NCBI GenBank assembly: GCA_963841945.1
Contig: CAWJFC010000028.1
Location: 62,001 to 126,000 of the forward strand
From: Acidiflorens sp963841945
GTDB lineage: Bacteria; Acidobacteriota; Terriglobia; Terriglobales; Acidobacteriaceae
Direction of reading: 5' to 3'
DNA length: 64,000 nt
A program made the translations under genes and the position numbers. The notes beneath the pieces were generated by a model. That model did no database searches and had not been told where the DNA came from. It was given only the letters and a program-made list of their open reading frames with translations. This document shows positions 44,091-53,908 of the stretch, in pieces; within the stretch, counting starts at the first letter, position 1, and every line of letters begins with the position of its first letter.

Positions 44091-44348
44091 CTACAGGACG
44101 GTCTGGATTAGTCTGGCGTCTTTCGGCAAGTAGCTTTTGCGGCGAAACCAGTCTTCCATCGCGTCACGAAGTTGGTCTACTGGGACGTTGGTCCCAATTT
44201 CCATATAACCATCGGCTACCGGCAACGTGTCGTCAAAGACGGACGCGTTTGTGAAGTTGCGCATGCTGAAGTTGTCCAGCCAGTGAAGTGGACAGAGCTG
44301 ACGCTGGCCGTCGTGCTCGTATTCGACGCGAACCTTGCGGGCAAACAT
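44091..44348 (-). CDS. Small conserved-looking protein of unknown function
   Basis: 85 aa from ATG 44348 (91 aa from ATG 44366). Mixed beta-alpha composition: RKVRVEYEHDGQRQLCPLHWL, then MEIGTNVPVDQLRDAMEDWFRRKSY. No signal, no cysteine pairs, no family recognised. Neither start has a good ribosome site. Its codon use resembles its neighbours, and the sequence is not low complexity, which favours a real gene. Confidence 0.5.
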   Translation of the reverse strand: MFARKVRVEYEHDGQRQLCPLHWLDNFSMRNFTNASVFDDTLPVADGYMEIGTNVPVDQLRDAMEDWFRRKSYLPKDARLIQTVL

Positions 44349-44454
44349 AGGTTGATTTAAGCACATTCGGCGGGCCGGATTTCGACTGGGCAGCTTGTTG
44401 TGCCTTTCATTTTTTGTAAACTCACGCGCTAAAAGCTTGGTGTAGGATGGCGCG

Positions 44455-47148
44455 ATGGTAACTTTCTCGCCGGATCGCTGGCAGCGGATCGAGGGCTTAT
44501 TTCACGAGGCGCTCGACTTGCCAGAAGACGCACGGGCGGGATTTCTGGATCAACGATGCGCAGGCGATCCGGAAATGCGGAAGGAGGTTGAGACGCTGCT
44601 GGTGGCTTCCGGGCAGCCGATGGACTTCCTGCAAAAGTCGGTGCGACAGGCTGCCGACCACATGATTACGGACCGGATGTACAGGAAGGTTACGGTCGGC
44701 GGGGAAATCGGCCACTACAAAATCGTCGCGCAGCTGGGCGCCGGCGGCATGGGGGAAGTCTACCTGGCGGAAGACACGCGACTGAAGCGCAAAGTCGCGC
44801 TGAAGGTCATTGGGCGAAATCTGAATCTGGACGAACGCGCCCTGCGGCGCTTTGAGCAGGAGGCGCGGGCGTCCTCGGCGCTGAATCACCCCAACATCGT
44901 TACGATTTATGAATTCGGCGAAACGGATGGCCTGCGCTTTATTGCGTCGGAATACATCGAGGGCACCACCCTCCGAAAAAAGCTGAAAGCCGGACGGATG
45001 GAGATGAAGGCCGCGCTTGATATTGCAATACAAGTGGCCGGCGCGCTGGCGGCCGCACATGACGGCGGGATCGTTCATCGCGATATAAAGCCGGAGAATG
45101 TAATCGTCCGGACGGATGGGCTGGTGAAGGTTCTGGACTTCGGGATCGCCAAGCTCGGCGCGGCTCGAAACAACGTGGCGACTGTGACGTCATCACTCAG
45201 CGAACCGGGAGTGGTGGTGGGCACGGCGAAGTACATGTCTCCCGAGCAGGCGCGCGGGCAGGAAGTGGATGCGCGCAGCGACATTTTCAGTCTCGGGTCG
45301 GTTCTCTACGAGCTGTTTACGGGAAAGCAGGCGTTTGCCGGAGAGACTTCGAGCGACGTGATCGCCGAGATTCTCAAGTCGGAGCCAGCGCCACCGATTG
45401 AGTCGGCTCCGGACTTGCCTTATGACATCGAGCGGATTGTCGGCAAGGCGCTGCGCAAGGAGCGTGAGCAGCGCTACCAGTCGGTAAGGGACTTGCTGAT
45501 TGATCTTCAGGACTTCAAGAAGGAGTCAGAATTCCAGGCCAAGCTACGAGGCGCGGCGGGGCAGGGCGCGGTACGCGCGGATGGGACACGAAGCAGTTCG
45601 GGTTGGAGAACACCTGCCTACGCACCAGCTGGGCAGGCTGCGGCACGGGGCTTTCCGCACGGAAAGTTGTTGGTCGGGCTGACAGCCGCGTTGTGCGCCG
45701 TACTGGCTGTTCTTGGATATTTTTATAAACATTCGCCGGCCTCGACGACGTCCGGGACTCAACTCCGCAGCCTGGCGGTGCTGCCTTTCCGCAATGTGAG
45801 ACAAGATCCAGCGATTGATTTTCTAGGCTTTTCACTGGCCGATGAGATCATCACCAAGCTGTACTACGTAAATACGCTCACCATTCGGCCGTCCTCATCG
45901 GTCGACAAGTATCGCGATCAGAGCATTGATCCGAAGAGGGTCGCGGCCGACTTGAACGTGAATACGCTGCTCACGGGTACATTCCTCAAGGACGGCGATG
46001 ACCTGCATATCACGACCCAGTTGATCGACGTAAAGGCGGACAAGATTTTGTGGCGCGACGCGATCGACGTGAAGTATGACAAGTTGCTGACCGTGCAGGA
46101 CCGGGTGGCGCAACAGATTATCAAGGAACTCGAAGTGAGCCTTTCGCCCGCCGAGGCGGCGAACCTGAAGCCGGAACGACCGATCAATGCTCTGGCTTAC
46201 GAATACTATCTGCGCGGGATCGATCTGTACTCGTTGAGCCAGTTTTCGGCGGCCATTGGGATGCTGGAGAAATCGACAGAGATTGAGCCGAATTACGCGC
46301 CGGCATGGGCGCACCTGGGCCGCGCTTACACGACAAATGCGTCGCTGCAATTCGGCGGGCGGGAAGATTATGCCAAGGCGCAGGCGGCTTATGAGAAGGC
46401 GATTGGGCTGAACCCGGCGCTGGTTGAGCCGCGTATTTACATGGCCAATCTATTCACCGATACGGGCAGAGTGGAGCAGGCAGTGCCACTGCTGCGATCA
46501 GTGTTGCGGGACGCGCCGAACAATGCGGAAGCACATTGGGAACTCGGATACGCGTACAAATTCGGCGGGATGCTGCCGGAGTCGCTGTTGGAGAGCGAAA
46601 AGGCGCGGCAGATCGATCCACTTGTCAAGATCAACAGTTCGGTAATGAACGGTTACTTGTATGTGGGCGAATACCAGAAATTTTTGCAAAGCCTGCCCAA
46701 CAATGATTCGGTGTACATCCTTTTTTATCGCGGATTCGGCGAGTACTACCTCGGCGAACGTGAGCAGGCGGGGCGCGACTTCGATCGCGCGTATGAACAA
46801 GACCGGATGTTATTTCCCGCGATGATCGGGAAGGCATTGAGCTACTCGATTCAGCATGAGAATGCGCGCGGCTTGCAGCTCCTCAAGGAAACCGAGCTGA
46901 AGACTACGGAGCGGGGCGTTGCCGACGCCGAGGGATTGTACAAGCTGGCGCAAGCCTACGCGGTGCTGGGAGATAAGGCGTCAGCGTTGCGAATGCTGCG
47001 CGAGAGCATCGCGGGCGGTTTTTTCTGCCAGCCATATTTTGTGCGCGATCCATTGCTCGAGAACATTCGGCATGAAGGGGAATTTCAGAGCCTGATGGAT
47101 CAGGCTCTGCATCGACACGAAGAATTCAAGCGCAATTTCTTCGAATAA
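44455..47148 (+). CDS. Membrane Ser/Thr protein kinase with periplasmic TPR region
   Basis: 897 aa. N-terminal helix bundle (to about 80), Hanks-type kinase domain (about 85-350) with GAGGMGEVY, Lys117 (VALKV), HRDIKPEN (208-215), DFG and the SPEQARGQEVDARSDIFSLG activation region, all intact. One membrane span near 405-420, then a TolB/adenylate-cyclase-associated module (SLAVLPFRNV, LLTGTFLKDGDDLHITTQLID) and a TPR array to the end. This architecture is abundant in Acidobacteria. It likely senses protein or small ligands outside and phosphorylates cytoplasmic targets. TAGGAT lies six bases before the ATG and no ribosome site is seen. Confidence 0.93.
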   Translation: MVTFSPDRWQRIEGLFHEALDLPEDARAGFLDQRCAGDPEMRKEVETLLVASGQPMDFLQKSVRQAADHMITDRMYRKVTVGGEIGHYKIVAQLGAGGMGEVYLAEDTRLKRKVALKVIGRNLNLDERALRRFEQEARASSALNHPNIVTIYEFGETDGLRFIASEYIEGTTLRKKLKAGRMEMKAALDIAIQVAGALAAAHDGGIVHRDIKPENVIVRTDGLVKVLDFGIAKLGAARNNVATVTSSLSEPGVVVGTAKYMSPEQARGQEVDARSDIFSLGSVLYELFTGKQAFAGETSSDVIAEILKSEPAPPIESAPDLPYDIERIVGKALRKEREQRYQSVRDLLIDLQDFKKESEFQAKLRGAAGQGAVRADGTRSSSGWRTPAYAPAGQAAARGFPHGKLLVGLTAALCAVLAVLGYFYKHSPASTTSGTQLRSLAVLPFRNVRQDPAIDFLGFSLADEIITKLYYVNTLTIRPSSSVDKYRDQSIDPKRVAADLNVNTLLTGTFLKDGDDLHITTQLIDVKADKILWRDAIDVKYDKLLTVQDRVAQQIIKELEVSLSPAEAANLKPERPINALAYEYYLRGIDLYSLSQFSAAIGMLEKSTEIEPNYAPAWAHLGRAYTTNASLQFGGREDYAKAQAAYEKAIGLNPALVEPRIYMANLFTDTGRVEQAVPLLRSVLRDAPNNAEAHWELGYAYKFGGMLPESLLESEKARQIDPLVKINSSVMNGYLYVGEYQKFLQSLPNNDSVYILFYRGFGEYYLGEREQAGRDFDRAYEQDRMLFPAMIGKALSYSIQHENARGLQLLKETELKTTERGVADAEGLYKLAQAYAVLGDKASALRMLRESIAGGFFCQPYFVRDPLLENIRHEGEFQSLMDQALHRHEEFKRNFFE

Positions 47149-47161
47149 TTGCCAGCCGCCG

Positions 47162-48521
47162 CTATTCTTTGCGGAAACCCGCTCGCTCCATTCCCCGCTG
47201 GGCTTCCGGATTCTTCATAAAAGTGTTCCAGACGAAGCCGGTGCGCAGATTTTCCGCCATCAGCAGGGTGATTCCCGTATCGATGCCGATTACGTCAGGG
47301 TCATACCAGTTATTGAGCGGGTTGAAGGCGTTCACAAATCCGTACTTGGTCCAGGCGGCGGGATAACGAGCGCGAATTGTTTTCAGGACCCGGATCGTTT
47401 CAGCCGGCAAGAAAGGCAACGAACCGCCAGCCGCACTCGGAACGACGGTGCCATCGATGGGACCAGTTTCGGGAGGGCCACCCCACGCGACATAACCGTG
47501 CTGGGAGTCCGAGGCCGTGATGCCCCAGAGATCGTCGCTGTAGTCGGGGAACTGTTTTCCGAGTTCAATGCAGAAGCGGCGGTGAACTTCCGTCGCGATG
47601 ACGGAGTTCTGAAAATAGTTGGCATACTTATCCCGCTTGCCACGGAAATCGAACCAAGCCTGCGAATACTGATGAACGAAGAGCGGCGCGAAGGATCCGA
47701 TGTAGCGCATGCCCTCGTATTCGAAGGTGAGGCGCTTCCACGCATCCCAGGTTGATGGCTTGAGCGGATGCGCGGACGACCCCATACCGAGCAGGTACAT
47801 CATCATGAGTTCACTGTAGTAGTCCCAGCGCGAGGGAAGAAAGCCGACCTCGGGAGTCCAACCGTGGGTGAGCAGCGAGGTGTCTTCCGAGAGCCAGGTC
47901 CAGTCCACGCGATTGAAGATGAGATTGACGAGCTCAGCGACACCGGCATGGTGAAAATGCTGGCGGACGGTTAAGAAGTCCGCAGAGGAGAATCGTCGTG
48001 TCGACCGAAGAAACCTCGGAGTCGAACATGCGCTCGCCAGTCTCGACATTGGCGAAATGATAGAAAAATCCGCGGTGGTTGGGCAGTTTTTTCCAAAGAA
48101 AACGCAGCGTAGCAAAAACGCGTTCAAGAGCTTTATCGTTGGGGATGAAGCCGCGCTGGGTCCCGATACAAAGGGCTGTCAGTCCGAAGCCGGTAGCGGC
48201 GATGCTGGCGGCTGCCGCCTGGCTCGGGTTGTGGACATCGCATCGGTCTTTGACGAGCCCGGTGTTCGGGCTGCCCTGCTCCCAGAAGAAAAGGCAGCAG
48301 GCGCTCTCGACGTCGTTGAGGAGTTGATCGTCTTCGGGAGCCAGAGCGGAAGCGGCCGGGACCATTGGGCCGCCAGCTCGGGTAACTGGACCGGGGGTAG
48401 GAACCTGCGCAAAGAGTGAAGGCAGAAATCGCGCGAGGGGCAGACACAAACCAGCACGGACAATATAACGCAGCATTTGGCGGCGAGAATGGGGAGTGGA
48501 GTTCGCGTCGGTTTCGTACAT
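47162..48521 (-). pseudogene. Tat-exported glucoamylase-family protein, frameshifted
   Basis: Two frames join into one protein of about 452 aa. The first part (from ATG 48521) has a Tat-like signal (SRRQMLRYIVRAG) and the start of the glycoamylase domain (FFWEQGSPNTGLVKDRC, SIAATGFGLTALCIG, FYHFANVETGERMFDSEVSSVDTTILLCG). One extra base near 47969-47978 shifts the frame; the other frame continues LTVRQHFHHAGV, LTHGWTPEVGFL, YFQNSVIATEV, DLWGITASDSQHGY and NPLNNWYDPDVIGID. These are hallmarks of the glucoamylase/GH144-type family, which acts on beta-1,2- or related glucans. Everything else is intact, so a base-calling error or very recent inactivation fits. Confidence 0.85.
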
Positions 48522-48707
48522 TTGCGGTTGTACCGAGGCACAAAGCGATTGCCGTGCCCTGGGGAACACGAGACAACGGATTCTCTTCTACGATATCAAG
48601 TTAAGGATGCACGCCGGGTACTGATCGTTGCTGCCATCGCTGAAACATTTGCGGGAAAGCAGTCATCTTAATTGGGACTATCTTGATCAGGGACAATTGA
48701 GGGCACG

Positions 48708-49691
48708 ATGACTCGCGCGCACAAGATCGAATTGTGGATAGCCTTAAGTGTTGCACTGCTGGCGGTCGCGGGCACTGTGGGACTGATTCACTGGCAGCGG
48801 CGGAAGCCGATTTCGCTCTGGGGAGCCGTTCTGATCGCGAACGCGGACCCGCACAAGCAGCAGCCGATTTCCGGCGTTACGGTTTCGGCGGGCGATCTTG
48901 CCGTTTCGGATGTGAAATCGAATTCCACGGGACTTTTTGTGATCCGACTGCGGAAGCCGATTCGCAAGGGACACCCCCTGGTTCTTTCATTTCGCGCGGC
49001 ACAGTATCGGCCTCTTGATTTGAAGGACGTGGTCAGCAACAAACTTTACGTCGTTCATCTGGTTCCCATATCCAATACTCCCACCGCGAAGAGTCAGAGC
49101 GAAGTGAAAGTGGCGAACGTGCGCGTGCGATACACCGTCAGAGCCATGACTGACATGAACGTGGGGAGCGCGGTCAAAACGTTCGAGGTCGAAAATAAAG
49201 GTGACGTGCCGTGCGAGGGACAGACTCCTTGCTCGCCAGATGGTAGATGGAAGGCGGCAATCAACTCCGCAACGTTGGACGCGGGAAGCGGGAACCAGTT
49301 TCGCAACGCACGAGCGTCCTGCATCGCCGGACCTTGTCCGTTCACCCGGATCCGGGAAGATCGCATTTCGCAAAACGGCGAGACGTACCTGGTGAGCGCG
49401 CTGAATTGGTCCAATACCACGACGTTCCTGCTCGAGGCTGAGGTGTTTCGACCGATGGTCAGCCAGTCGGAGCGCTGGTCGTATCCGGTAATTTTCGGAG
49501 ATGGGATGTCGTTCACACTCCCGGGAGACGCACAAAGCGTCAGCATCGAGGCGGATGTGGATGGACAAACGATTATTTTTCCCCTTGGGCCGACGCTCTT
49601 GTTGAGTTGGGCGGTGTGCGATGAAACCGTGAACGCGGACAAAGGGCGTATCTATCGCTGCACGCCGAAAGTTGGATATCGGTTTCAATAG
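48708..49691 (+). CDS. Membrane-anchored protein with a carboxypeptidase-regulatory-like domain
   Basis: 327 aa. One N-terminal membrane segment (about 8-28), then a beta-sandwich of carboxypeptidase-regulatory type (GAVLIANADPHKQQPISGVT, SNSTGLFVIRLRKPIRKGHP, about 38-110). The remaining 200 residues are beta-rich with a small Cys set (CEGQTPC, CIAGPC, CDE, RCTP) and match nothing I know. Likely faces the periplasm. GAGGG lies before the ATG. The gene stands alone between the glucoamylase and another exported unknown. Confidence 0.72.
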   Translation: MTRAHKIELWIALSVALLAVAGTVGLIHWQRRKPISLWGAVLIANADPHKQQPISGVTVSAGDLAVSDVKSNSTGLFVIRLRKPIRKGHPLVLSFRAAQYRPLDLKDVVSNKLYVVHLVPISNTPTAKSQSEVKVANVRVRYTVRAMTDMNVGSAVKTFEVENKGDVPCEGQTPCSPDGRWKAAINSATLDAGSGNQFRNARASCIAGPCPFTRIREDRISQNGETYLVSALNWSNTTTFLLEAEVFRPMVSQSERWSYPVIFGDGMSFTLPGDAQSVSIEADVDGQTIIFPLGPTLLLSWAVCDETVNADKGRIYRCTPKVGYRFQ

Positions 49692-49937
49692 CCCGGTTTA
49701 GGATTGTTCTCACGACCCCGGCCGAGTGCGTTCGTAGGATAGGCGACGGCCGAATTTTCTTTCCCACCCCCCTCATCAGGTCCTGAAATGAGCGCCATTA
49801 CCAGATTGACTCGATAGACCGCAACTCTGCTGAACCCTAGAATTGGCCGGTCACGTGCATGTGCGATCAAGAAGCCACGTGTAACAAGGACCGTTGCGGC
49901 AGCCCGAGACCGATCGAAACGTGGTGACATTCGAGGA

Positions 49938-50648
49938 ATGAGACCCTTCTCGACATATCGATGGCACAAAATCGTGCCGGTGCTCGGACTGGTAGTTTTG
50001 ACGTTTATGACGGCGCTTTTACTCGGTCAGCCACTCAGCGATGGAGTGACGCCAAACAAAGATAACCTCCGGCAGTTAGTTCAAATTCTAGGGGGCGCGT
50101 ATCAGAATGCGCTGATGCACGACAGCGCTAAGATCGGCCTGAAGACCGGTCTTGAAGCAAATGACCAGCTTATGGAGGAGGCCGCGATCAAATTCTCCTC
50201 TGGCCTGCTCGATGAGTTGAAGAATGGAGCGTGCAGCGGTGAACAAGCAAACGGAACCGACGATACCTGTCCGCTGGATGACCCGTCGCTTGCCTTTGGC
50301 GATTGGACCGAGATGATCTCCTACGCCGCTTACCGACTGGGAAATGTGGCCCGATCGGGAGGCACGACTGGTCAAGCACAGAGCTTGCCACCGGTTACGA
50401 AAGAGCGGATCGAGGCGATGGAGCACCTTTATCGCATGGTCTTCGCGATCTCGAAGATACATTTTGACCGTTCGCAGAGCGGCACGTATCTTGACGCCGC
50501 GCAGGAACAACTCGCGCAGGCACGCACCCATATCGAGGCGGAACGAAACCTCTGCGAATGTGATGCCTCGGGCTATGCCGCTCGCCTGCAGGAATTGTCT
50601 CTGCTGGGCGATCAGATGAATGACGCGCGTGGAACGGCCTTGCAGTAA
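49938..50648 (+). CDS. Exported helical protein of unknown function
   Basis: 236 aa. N-terminal signal or anchor (IVPVLGLVVLTFMTALLLG). The rest is mostly alpha-helical with two Cys pairs (CSGEQANGTDDTC, CEC). LYRMVFAISKIHFDRSQSGTYLDAAQEQLAQARTHI region suggests a helical bundle. No family recognised. GAGG precedes the ATG closely. An 89-bp gap separates it from the LMF1-like gene, whose own promoter lies in that gap. Confidence 0.68.
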   Translation: MRPFSTYRWHKIVPVLGLVVLTFMTALLLGQPLSDGVTPNKDNLRQLVQILGGAYQNALMHDSAKIGLKTGLEANDQLMEEAAIKFSSGLLDELKNGACSGEQANGTDDTCPLDDPSLAFGDWTEMISYAAYRLGNVARSGGTTGQAQSLPPVTKERIEAMEHLYRMVFAISKIHFDRSQSGTYLDAAQEQLAQARTHIEAERNLCECDASGYAARLQELSLLGDQMNDARGTALQ

Positions 50649-50723
50649 GGCTTTGGCGCCCCCGCCGCACGGTTCGAAATTTTGACACATGCGGCAGTTG
50701 CCTCGGTGAAGTTTCATACTCCG

Positions 50724-50729
50724 TATAAT
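50724..50729 (+). promoter_or_regulatory. -10 element of the LMF1-like gene, predicted leaderless
   Basis: Perfect TATAAT with eight bases between it and the ATG at 50738; TTGCCT 20 bp upstream is a weak -35 candidate. Confidence 0.45.
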
Positions 50730-50737
50730 GGCGGCGC

Positions 50738-52342
50738 ATGGGCTCACCTTCCCCTACCTCGATTGCATGGCTTTACGGTGCGCAGCAAGGTGAACCCGAG
50801 AGGCTGGTTCCGCGCTGGATTTTCCTGCGAGCGATGGGTGCGATTTACTTCTCCGCTTTCTTCTCGCTTCTTTTCCAAATCCGGGGGCTGATTGGACCGA
50901 GCGGAATCCTTCCGGCCGGGTCTTTTCTTCAGACCGTCGCGCAATCGCTGGGGAATCTGGAAAGGCTGTGGTACGCGCCGACCCTGTTTTGGTGGTCGAG
51001 CGGGAACACGATGCTCATGGCGGTGTGCTGGGTGGGCATGGTGGCCTCGCTGCTGCTGGTTCTAAACCTGTGGCCACGCGGAATGCTGTTAATCTGCTTC
51101 ATCTGTTTTCTTTCCTTTGTCAGCGCGGCCCAAGATTTCTCCGGTTACCAGTCGGATGGGATGCTGCTGGAGGCAGGGTTTATCGCGCTTTTCTACGCGC
51201 CGCCGGGGCTGCGTCCGGGACTGGCGCGGGCTCATCCGGCATCGCGCGCCAGCTTATTTTTGTTGCTGTGGGAATGGTTCCGGATTTATTTCGAATCCGG
51301 CGCTGCCAAGCTCCTGAGCGGTGATTCCGAATGGCGGCACTTGACCGCCATGGACGAGTATTACCAGAACGGCCCGTTGCCAACCTGGATCGGCTGGTAC
51401 CTGCAGCATTTGCCGCACTGGTTTCATGCGGCGACGGCGGGAGCTACGCTAGCGCTGGAGTTGGTGCTGGTGTGGATGCTGTTCCTGCCGCGGCGGTGGC
51501 GCATTGTTTGCTTCTTCATTGTGACGCCCTGGGAAATCGGGGTCATCCTGAGCGCGAACTACACTTTCCTCAACTATCTCGTGCTTTTCCTGGGGATACT
51601 CTTACTGGACGACCGCTTCATACGCAAGGCGTTGCCGAAGAGGTGGAGCGTTCGATTCCCGGCCGAGATTGTCACGGCGGAGATGGCAACGGCGCACTCC
51701 GATCATCCGCAAGGGGCGTGGCGCAATTCGTGGAAAGCCGTGAAACTCTCTACCACCGCGGTGATGCTGACGTGGATCTTCTATGTGACTACGGCAGAGC
51801 TGATCTGGATGTTCGCCCGGCCTCCGCTGCCCACATTCCCCGTGGCGGCGCTTGAGCCATTTCGAATCGCCAATCGATATGGCCTGTTTGCGGTCATGAC
51901 ACGGGGACGCTACGAGATTGAATTCCAGGGTTCTACCGACGGAGTGAACTGGGTTGCCTACCCGTTTCGCTACAAGCCGCAAGCGTTGAATCAAGCTCCG
52001 CGAATCTACGCTCCCTATCAACCGCGGTTCGACTGGAATCTGTGGTTTGCGTCCCTGGGCTCATGGCGCGACTATCCCATCGTTCCAAATACAGAAGTGC
52101 GGCTGCTCTCGAACGACCGGGATGTGCTCGAACTGTTTGCGGGCAATCCATTCGCGCACGATGCTCCGCGTCAGATTCGGGTTCTGCTCTGGCAGTACTG
52201 GTTCACCTCGATGAAAGAGAAACGCGAAACCGGACTGTGGTGGCGGCGGGAGCAGCTGGGCTTATATGCGCCGACGATCGAACGGACAGATGATGGAAAG
52301 ATCCGAGTCGTTGAATGGGCGACGGCGCAAACGCGCGAATGA
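50738..52342 (+). CDS. Lipase maturation factor (LMF1)-family membrane protein
   Basis: 534 aa with about eight to ten membrane segments. Motifs of the LMF1 family are clear: LVPRWIFLRAMGAIYFSAFFS, WWSSGNTMLM, LSFVSAAQDFSGYQSDGMLL, LLLWEWFRIYFESGAAKLLSGDSEWRH, TAMDEYYQNGPLPTWIGWYL and the soluble C-terminal part ending with DPR-like APRQIRVLLWQYWF. In animals LMF1 helps lipases fold in the ER; the bacterial role is not established and may concern folding of exported enzymes. The next gene (FAD enzyme) starts 50 bp downstream and is probably cotranscribed. Confidence 0.9.
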   Translation: MGSPSPTSIAWLYGAQQGEPERLVPRWIFLRAMGAIYFSAFFSLLFQIRGLIGPSGILPAGSFLQTVAQSLGNLERLWYAPTLFWWSSGNTMLMAVCWVGMVASLLLVLNLWPRGMLLICFICFLSFVSAAQDFSGYQSDGMLLEAGFIALFYAPPGLRPGLARAHPASRASLFLLLWEWFRIYFESGAAKLLSGDSEWRHLTAMDEYYQNGPLPTWIGWYLQHLPHWFHAATAGATLALELVLVWMLFLPRRWRIVCFFIVTPWEIGVILSANYTFLNYLVLFLGILLLDDRFIRKALPKRWSVRFPAEIVTAEMATAHSDHPQGAWRNSWKAVKLSTTAVMLTWIFYVTTAELIWMFARPPLPTFPVAALEPFRIANRYGLFAVMTRGRYEIEFQGSTDGVNWVAYPFRYKPQALNQAPRIYAPYQPRFDWNLWFASLGSWRDYPIVPNTEVRLLSNDRDVLELFAGNPFAHDAPRQIRVLLWQYWFTSMKEKRETGLWWRREQLGLYAPTIERTDDGKIRVVEWATAQTRE

Positions 52343-52392
52343 ATGAAGCTCAAGTGAGAGGTAAGGCCGTCTCGGGTTGGTGAGTTGCAATC

Positions 52393-53823
52393 ATGGCGAT
52401 CATGACGAAGGCATGCGTTATAGGCTCCGGTCCGAACGGACTGGCCGCGGCGATTGCCCTTGCGCAGGCCGGTGTGCGGGTCGAAGTATACGAAGCGGAA
52501 CCGACAGCGGGCGGCGCGGCTCGCACCATGGAATTGACGCTGCCGGGATTTCTGCATGACTTCGGATCAGCGGTCCATCCTCTGGCAGCGGGTTCACCTT
52601 TCTTCTCTGCGCTGCCTTTGCGGGATCATGGACTGGAGTGGATTCATTCGCCGGCACCCGTGGCTCATCCATTCGATGACGGCACGGCGGCCACGCTGGA
52701 GCGAGATCTTGGCGAAGCGAAACGAACTCTTGCACAAGACGGCGATGCCTGGGTGAATCTGGTCGGACCGTTCGTAGAGCACTGGGATGAATTTTCACAA
52801 GAGGTGCTTCGTCCAGTCCGAATCTTCCCCCGTCATCCTCTGCTGATGGCGCGCTTCGGAGCGCTGGCGTTCTCCTCGGCGCAGGCGATCGCGGCACGCT
52901 TCAAAAGTGAGCGGACACGCGCATTGTTTGCCGGGCTGGCCGCTCATTCTTTTCTCGGGATGGATGAGCGACTGAGCGGCGCGTTTGGGATGGTAATGGC
53001 GGTGAGCGCTCACGCGGTGGGCTGGCCAATCCCGCGCGGTGGAGCGCAGCGAATCACCCGGGCGTTGGCCGAATTCCTGACGACACTCGGAGGGAAGGTT
53101 CGGACTTCATCGCGCGTGGACTCGGTAGCTGCGTTGTCCGGATACGATGCCATTCTCTGCGACGTGACGCCGAGACAACTTTTGTCCATTGGAGGCTCAC
53201 GCCTGTCTGAGAGTTATAAACGAGTGCTGAGGGGGTTCCGCTACGGGCCGGGCGTTTTCAAAGTCGATTACGCGTTGAGCGAACCATTACCGTGGAAGGC
53301 GCGGGAGTGTGTGCGCGCCGCAACCGTTCATCTTGGAGGAACGTTTGCGGAGATCGCTGCGGGAGAAGCGGCGACACGAGCGGGCGAGTTGGCGGATCGA
53401 CCTTTTGTCCTGTTGGCACAGCCGAGCTTGTTCGATTCGACGCGCGCTCCCGAAGGCAAGCAAACGGTCTGGGCATACTGCCATGTTCCGAATGGATCTT
53501 CTGCCGACATGCTGCCCAGGATTGAAAGTCAGATTGAGCGTTTTGCGCCGGGATTCCGGGAGGTTGTCCTGGCACGGCGCGTTTTCTCCCCCGCAAATCT
53601 CGAGGCGATGGATGCAAATCTAGTGGGGGGCGATGTTGCCGGAGGCGCGGTGGATATGGGACAGTTTTTCTTCCGGCCCACGTGGCGCCATTACGCGACC
53701 TCGGCGCGCGATATTTACATCTGCTCGGCTTCGACTCCGCCGGGCGGTGGCGTACACGGAATGTGCGGCTATCACGCCGCTCGGGCTGTGCTCGCGACGC
53801 TGGGTCACAACAAAAAACCATGA
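52393..53823 (+). CDS. Phytoene desaturase-like FAD oxidoreductase (PYROXD2-type)
   Basis: 476 aa. GSGPNGLAAAIALAQAG (10-26) binds FAD, GGAARTMELTLPGFLHDFGS is the following FAD motif, and the C-terminal PPGGGVHGMCGYHAARAVL closes the FAD site. This is the layout of the NAD(P)/FAD amine-oxidase/phytoene-desaturase superfamily, here of the type also found as human PYROXD2. No carotenoid genes are nearby, so the substrate is unknown. The stop codon lies inside a 13-bp-stem terminator shared with the convergent DUF4142 gene. Confidence 0.86.
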   Translation: MAIMTKACVIGSGPNGLAAAIALAQAGVRVEVYEAEPTAGGAARTMELTLPGFLHDFGSAVHPLAAGSPFFSALPLRDHGLEWIHSPAPVAHPFDDGTAATLERDLGEAKRTLAQDGDAWVNLVGPFVEHWDEFSQEVLRPVRIFPRHPLLMARFGALAFSSAQAIAARFKSERTRALFAGLAAHSFLGMDERLSGAFGMVMAVSAHAVGWPIPRGGAQRITRALAEFLTTLGGKVRTSSRVDSVAALSGYDAILCDVTPRQLLSIGGSRLSESYKRVLRGFRYGPGVFKVDYALSEPLPWKARECVRAATVHLGGTFAEIAAGEAATRAGELADRPFVLLAQPSLFDSTRAPEGKQTVWAYCHVPNGSSADMLPRIESQIERFAPGFREVVLARRVFSPANLEAMDANLVGGDVAGGAVDMGQFFFRPTWRHYATSARDIYICSASTPPGGGVHGMCGYHAARAVLATLGHNKKP

Positions 53824-53850
53824 AGGCGTTGGTTCGCCTTCATGGTTCAT
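53813..53850. terminator. Bidirectional terminator between convergent genes
   Basis: AACCATGAAGGCG (53817-53829) pairs perfectly with CGCCTTCATGGTT (53836-53848), loop TTGGTT. The A-run on the left gives a T-run on the minus strand, so it best serves the DUF4142 gene. It contains the stop codon of the plus-strand gene. Confidence 0.8.
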
Positions 53851-53908
53851 AGGTCAATGCGAGAGCGGCGCGGCACTTGCAGCGGTCGCTCTTCTTCAAA
53901 GCGAGCGT

